The position numbers were made by a program, and so were the translations under genes. Below, in pieces: positions 61,255 to 64,000 of a stretch of DNA of 64,000 nt. Positions within the stretch are counted from its first letter, which is position 1, and the number at the start of each line of letters is the position of its first letter. Below the pieces are notes generated by a model, which was given only the letters and a program-made list of their open reading frames with translations, was not told the DNA's origin and did no database searches. This DNA is from Chitinophagaceae bacterium PMP191F (GTDB lineage: Bacteria > Bacteroidota > Bacteroidia > Chitinophagales > Chitinophagaceae): positions 1-64,000 of the forward strand of contig LGYU01000014.1 in assembly GCA_001302245.1 (NCBI GenBank), read 5' to 3'.

Positions 61255-62268
61255 TTATGATTTGAGAAAATCCAGCAGGGGTTCTATAAACTGCTGGAAT
61301 GTTTGTATATGCGGAAGATGGCCGGCAGCAGGAATTTCTGCCAGCTTTGAATTTTTGATTTTTTGTTGCGTAGCACGACCCAATACCGGATAATTGCCCA
61401 TGGTATTGCGTACAACTTCTGATACCAGGTTTTTGCCCAATGCAGTTCTGTCACGCTGACCAATGATCAGCAACGTAGGAACAGTAATATTGCTGAACTC
61501 ATAGCAAACCGGTTGCGTGAATATCATGTCGTAGGTAAGTGCTGCATTCCATGCAATGCGATTGTATTCCGGGCTTAATGTCCAACCAGCCAGCAGGTTT
61601 ACCCATTGGTCGTATTCCGGTTTCCATTCGCCGAAATAATAATTGTCCAGCTGGTATTTTTTGATCTTATCGTAATTCTGCTTTAACTCACTGGCATACC
61701 ATTGTTCAACGGTTTGATAGGGAACCTTCAGTTTCCAGTCTTCCAGCCCGATAGGGTTTTCAAGAATGAATTTTTCAACTACTTCAGGATACATCAGCGT
61801 AAAACGGGTTGCTACCATACCGCCCATGGAATGCCCCAGCACTGAAGTACGGCTGATGTGCAAAGAATCGAGAATTGCTTTGGTGTTTTGTGCCAGCAAC
61901 TGGAAAGAATATTGAATATGTTGTGGCTTGGACGATTTGCCAAACCCGATCTGATCGGGAACTATGACACGGTATCCTTTTTCAATCAGTGCCTGAATGG
62001 TAGTGGCCCAATAAGCGCCGTTAAAATTTTTGCCATGCAGCAGTATAATATTGTGACCATTGTATTGTGCTGGCTGCACATCCATATAGGCCATTTTTAA
62101 CTGTTCGCCTTGTATGTTGAGCGAAATGTACTGTACTGGATAGGGATAGGCGTAATTTTCAAGACAAATACCCAATGGAACTACCCTGGAAGATTGAGCA
62201 ACGGAAACCACAGTAAAGAGTATTATGGCAATACCTGTCAGCACTATTTTTTGAAACCACTTTTGCAT
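61255..62268 (-). CDS. Alpha/beta-hydrolase-fold exported protein inside the haem cluster
   Basis: A 337-residue hydrolase of the alpha/beta fold, exported (hydrophobic segment IVLTGIAIILFTVVSVAQSS; start at the ATG of MQKWFQKI, as the upstream frame to 62349 reads through intergenic DNA). The nucleophile elbow GHSMGG is at about residues 146-151. The oxyanion region LLHGKNFNGAYWATTIQALIEKGYRVIVPDQIGFGKSSKPQ is clear, and the catalytic Asp and His are likely in LLIIGQRDRTALGK and AAGHLPHIQ. It resembles esterases/hydrolases of small molecules. It has no known role in haem synthesis, so this is probably an accessory gene in the operon. The next gene, hemF, starts 11 bases later. Confidence 0.9.
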   Translation of the reverse strand: MQKWFQKIVLTGIAIILFTVVSVAQSSRVVPLGICLENYAYPYPVQYISLNIQGEQLKMAYMDVQPAQYNGHNIILLHGKNFNGAYWATTIQALIEKGYRVIVPDQIGFGKSSKPQHIQYSFQLLAQNTKAILDSLHISRTSVLGHSMGGMVATRFTLMYPEVVEKFILENPIGLEDWKLKVPYQTVEQWYASELKQNYDKIKKYQLDNYYFGEWKPEYDQWVNLLAGWTLSPEYNRIAWNAALTYDMIFTQPVCYEFSNITVPTLLIIGQRDRTALGKNLVSEVVRNTMGNYPVLGRATQQKIKNSKLAEIPAAGHLPHIQTFQQFIEPLLDFLKS

Positions 62269-62296
62269 AACACCGATTTTTATTGTGAGATGGAAT

Positions 62297-62339
62297 GATG
62301 CAGAGATTTTGAAATGCTCAATTCTAAAATCTCTGCATC
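62297..62339. other. 14-bp hairpin between hemE and the hydrolase gene
   Basis: GATGCAGAGATTTT (62297-62310) pairs with AAAATCTCTGCATC (62326-62339) around a 15-base loop. It sits just past hemE on the minus strand. It could be a partial terminator, a processing hairpin or a repeat-derived palindrome. Confidence 0.55.
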
Positions 62340-62345
62340 TCAACA

Positions 62346-63392
62346 TCATGCATTTGCTTTTACGGCAGAGAAGCGTTTTACAGCTTCTACAAAAGCTTTT
62401 GCATGCGCAACGGGTACGTTGGGTAAAATACCATGCCCCAGGTTGGCCACATAATGTCCATGACCAAACTTGCTCAGCATTTCTTCTACAGCCTGTTCAA
62501 TAACCGGTATAGGAGCAAGTAATTTGGCAGGATCAAAATTGCCCTGCAGGGTAATGTTTTTCCCTGCCAGTTGACGGGCTATTGCCGGTTCAATACACCA
62601 ATCAATACCCAGACCATGTGCACCGGTCTGGCTCATGCTTTCCAGGGCAAACCAGGCACCTTTGGCAAAAATGATCACAGGACATTGATCTTTCAGAGCA
62701 GTGACGATCTGGCGGATATACCGCAAAGAATACTCCTCAAAATCGCCAGGACTCCACAAACCACCCCAGGAATCAAATATCTGTACGGTGTCTGCTCCTG
62801 CTGCCACCTGTGCCTGCAGGTATGCAATTGTGGTATCGGTGATCATCTGTAGTAAACGATGTGCTGCTTCCGGCTGGGTATAACAGAATGCTTTGGCCTC
62901 ATCAAAGGTTTTGGAACCTTTGCCCTGCACCATATAACAGAGCAATGTCCAGGGTGCACCTGCAAAACCGATCAACGGTACGCGGCCAGCCAGTTCTTTT
63001 TTAGTAACACGGATAGCATCCGGTACATAACCCAGCTTTTCCTGTATATCGGGAATGATCAGTTTGTCAATGTCTCTGTATTGTTTGATGGGGTCTGGTA
63101 ACAATGGTCCTTTACCTTCTATCATTTGCACTTCCATACCCATGGCCTGTGGTACCACCAGGATATCAGAAAATAAGATAGCGGCATCAACCCCTACCTG
63201 TTCTACAGGCTGAATGGTGATCTCTGCTGCCAGTTCGGGAGTCTGACAACGCTCAAAGAACGAATACTTTTCTTTCAGCTTCATATAGTCGGGCAGATAG
63301 CGGCCTGCCTGGCGCATCATCCATACGGGTACACGTTCAGTTTGTTCTCCCCTCAATGTGCGTAACAATAGATCATTTTGCAGCTTGCTCAT
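62346..63392 (-). CDS. hemE: Uroporphyrinogen decarboxylase
   Basis: HemE removes four carboxyl groups from uroporphyrinogen III to give coproporphyrinogen III. Family signatures are the N-terminal [18 protein letters not shown] (substrate-binding Arg and Asp), [36 protein letters not shown], and GIDWCIEPA. The C-terminal [12 protein letters not shown] is also present. The 348 residues are the normal length. The start overlaps the hemD stop (63389-63392, ATGA), so the two are translationally coupled. A hairpin follows, and the next minus-strand gene is an alpha/beta hydrolase. Confidence 0.98.
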   Translation of the reverse strand: MSKLQNDLLLRTLRGEQTERVPVWMMRQAGRYLPDYMKLKEKYSFFERCQTPELAAEITIQPVEQVGVDAAILFSDILVVPQAMGMEVQMIEGKGPLLPDPIKQYRDIDKLIIPDIQEKLGYVPDAIRVTKKELAGRVPLIGFAGAPWTLLCYMVQGKGSKTFDEAKAFCYTQPEAAHRLLQMITDTTIAYLQAQVAAGADTVQIFDSWGGLWSPGDFEEYSLRYIRQIVTALKDQCPVIIFAKGAWFALESMSQTGAHGLGIDWCIEPAIARQLAGKNITLQGNFDPAKLLAPIPVIEQAVEEMLSKFGHGHYVANLGHGILPNVPVAHAKAFVEAVKRFSAVKANA

Positions 63393-64000
63393 TCGTGTTG
63401 ATTAATATTATGTAAATAAAACAGCAGGTTTTTTATCATTGTTTCCTGCGACGGGTCGTCGCTGGTAATAATACGATTATTGGTATAGCGGTTTATTTCC
63501 GCCGCAGTTGTTGGTCCGATAGCAAAACAGGCAGTTGTTGCCGGGACCGTATTGACCGAAAAAAAACTTCTTACAGCACTGGGGCTAAAAAACAATACCG
63601 CATCGGTATTGGTATCAATAACCGCCGGTGTTGGTTGCGTTTCATATACCACTACTTCAGTAACTGTAATGTTTTTTGCCCTTAGCAGTGAAGGTAATTC
63701 TTCCCTGCGCAGGTTGCCACAGAAAAACACCACGTGTTGTACATTGCCATTGCTGATAATAGCCTCAGCCAGTTCTGCTGCACTGGCACCGGTAGCGATG
63801 ATCTGTTTTGCGCGCAGGTATTTTTTTACCAGTTGTGCTGTAGTACCCTGCATACAGAAAATCTTCCATTGGTCGGTAACAAAATAAGTATTGTCATGAT
63901 CAAAATGCAGTGCAGTATATTCAACAGCATGACCGCTGGTAAATACTACATACAGATCTTCCGGGCGCAGTGCCCATGATATCACTTCATCATGCGTTTG
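63389..64000 (-). CDS. hemD: Uroporphyrinogen-III synthase, partial (5' end beyond window)
   Basis: HemD closes hydroxymethylbilane into uroporphyrinogen III with inversion of ring D. The visible ~203 residues show the typical weakly conserved HemD pattern: [17 protein letters not shown] (family 'vvFTS.naV' segment), [83 protein letters not shown] and [12 protein letters not shown]. The frame stays open to base 64000, so the true start lies outside; a GTG at 63985 is inside the domain. It overlaps hemE by four bases. The upstream neighbours are probably hemC/hemA (not seen). Confidence 0.9.
   Translation of the reverse strand, partial: QTHDEVISWALRPEDLYVVFTSGHAVEYTALHFDHDNTYFVTDQWKIFCMQGTTAQLVKKYLRAKQIIATGASAAELAEAIISNGNVQHVVFFCGNLRREELPSLLRAKNITVTEVVVYETQPTPAVIDTNTDAVLFFSPSAVRSFFSVNTVPATTACFAIGPTTAAEINRYTNNRIITSDDPSQETMIKNLLFYLHNINQHE

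Noticed and set aside
1-64000. tRNA, rRNA, CRISPR arrays and IS elements
   Set aside because: Intergenic regions were read for tRNA T-loop/cloverleaf patterns, spaced repeats and transposase genes; none was found.

Overview
The window reads as a chromosomal segment of a free-living Bacteroidota bacterium, most likely a Chitinophagaceae-type organism (Chitinophaga/Niastella/Filimonas relatives; inference from gene content only). Supporting signs are: four SusC/SusD pairs, Bacteroidota-type -7 promoter elements (TAnnTTTG), a PorZ-like protein with a type IX secretion (T9SS) sorting domain, many lipoproteins with a Cys lipobox, and genes without obvious Shine-Dalgarno dependence. I found no tRNA, rRNA, CRISPR array, transposase, integrase or phage gene.

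Layout. 0-6.5 kb: housekeeping genes (outer-membrane barrel protein, serS, a GNAT acetyltransferase, a cyclophilin, gcvH) followed by an ECF sigma factor translationally overlapped with an RskA-like anti-sigma factor, then a VanZ-like protein. 6.5-7.1 kb: gene-free stretch with several hairpins and an isolated copy of a susC-type leader. 7.1-15.5 kb: a small protein with a DxDxDG calcium-loop-like motif, then what looks like a phytate/organic-phosphate scavenging locus: a membrane-spanning TPR/HTH regulator, a TonB-dependent receptor, an Ig-like plus beta-helix lipoprotein and a beta-propeller phytase. The DNA in front of the receptor carries five TAA-type boxes at an exact 11-bp period, like the Pho boxes of PhoB/PhoP-family regulators, and a near-ideal Bacteroidota promoter.

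15.5-23.4 kb: prfA, an amidohydrolase, recO overlapped with porZ, and an MMPL/RND transporter. 23.9-45.5 kb: four consecutive susC-susD transcription units (two with a third lipoprotein gene), each closed by a strong terminator, with no glycoside hydrolase, peptidase, sulfatase or dedicated regulator among them. Pairs 2 and 4 are the closest relatives and share an 18-of-21-base motif upstream of their susC genes.

45.6-57 kb: a TlpA-like thioredoxin lipoprotein behind gatB, a tandem-PDZ protein without a protease domain, a flavin reductase, alaS, a divergent M23 peptidase, an AraC-type regulator with a cysteine cluster, a Cys-containing small protein and a Pr6Pr-type membrane protein. 57.3-64 kb: a minus-strand haem biosynthesis cluster in pathway-like order hemD(partial)-hemE-[alpha/beta hydrolase]-hemF-[four-helix-bundle IVP-like gene]-hemB-hemL. 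The IVP-like gene is flanked by inverted copies of a degenerate 7-bp-unit repeat and looks like an insertion into the cluster. HemF is the oxygen-dependent enzyme and hemL marks the C5 (glutamate) route, which fits an aerobic organism. hemD runs off the right edge.
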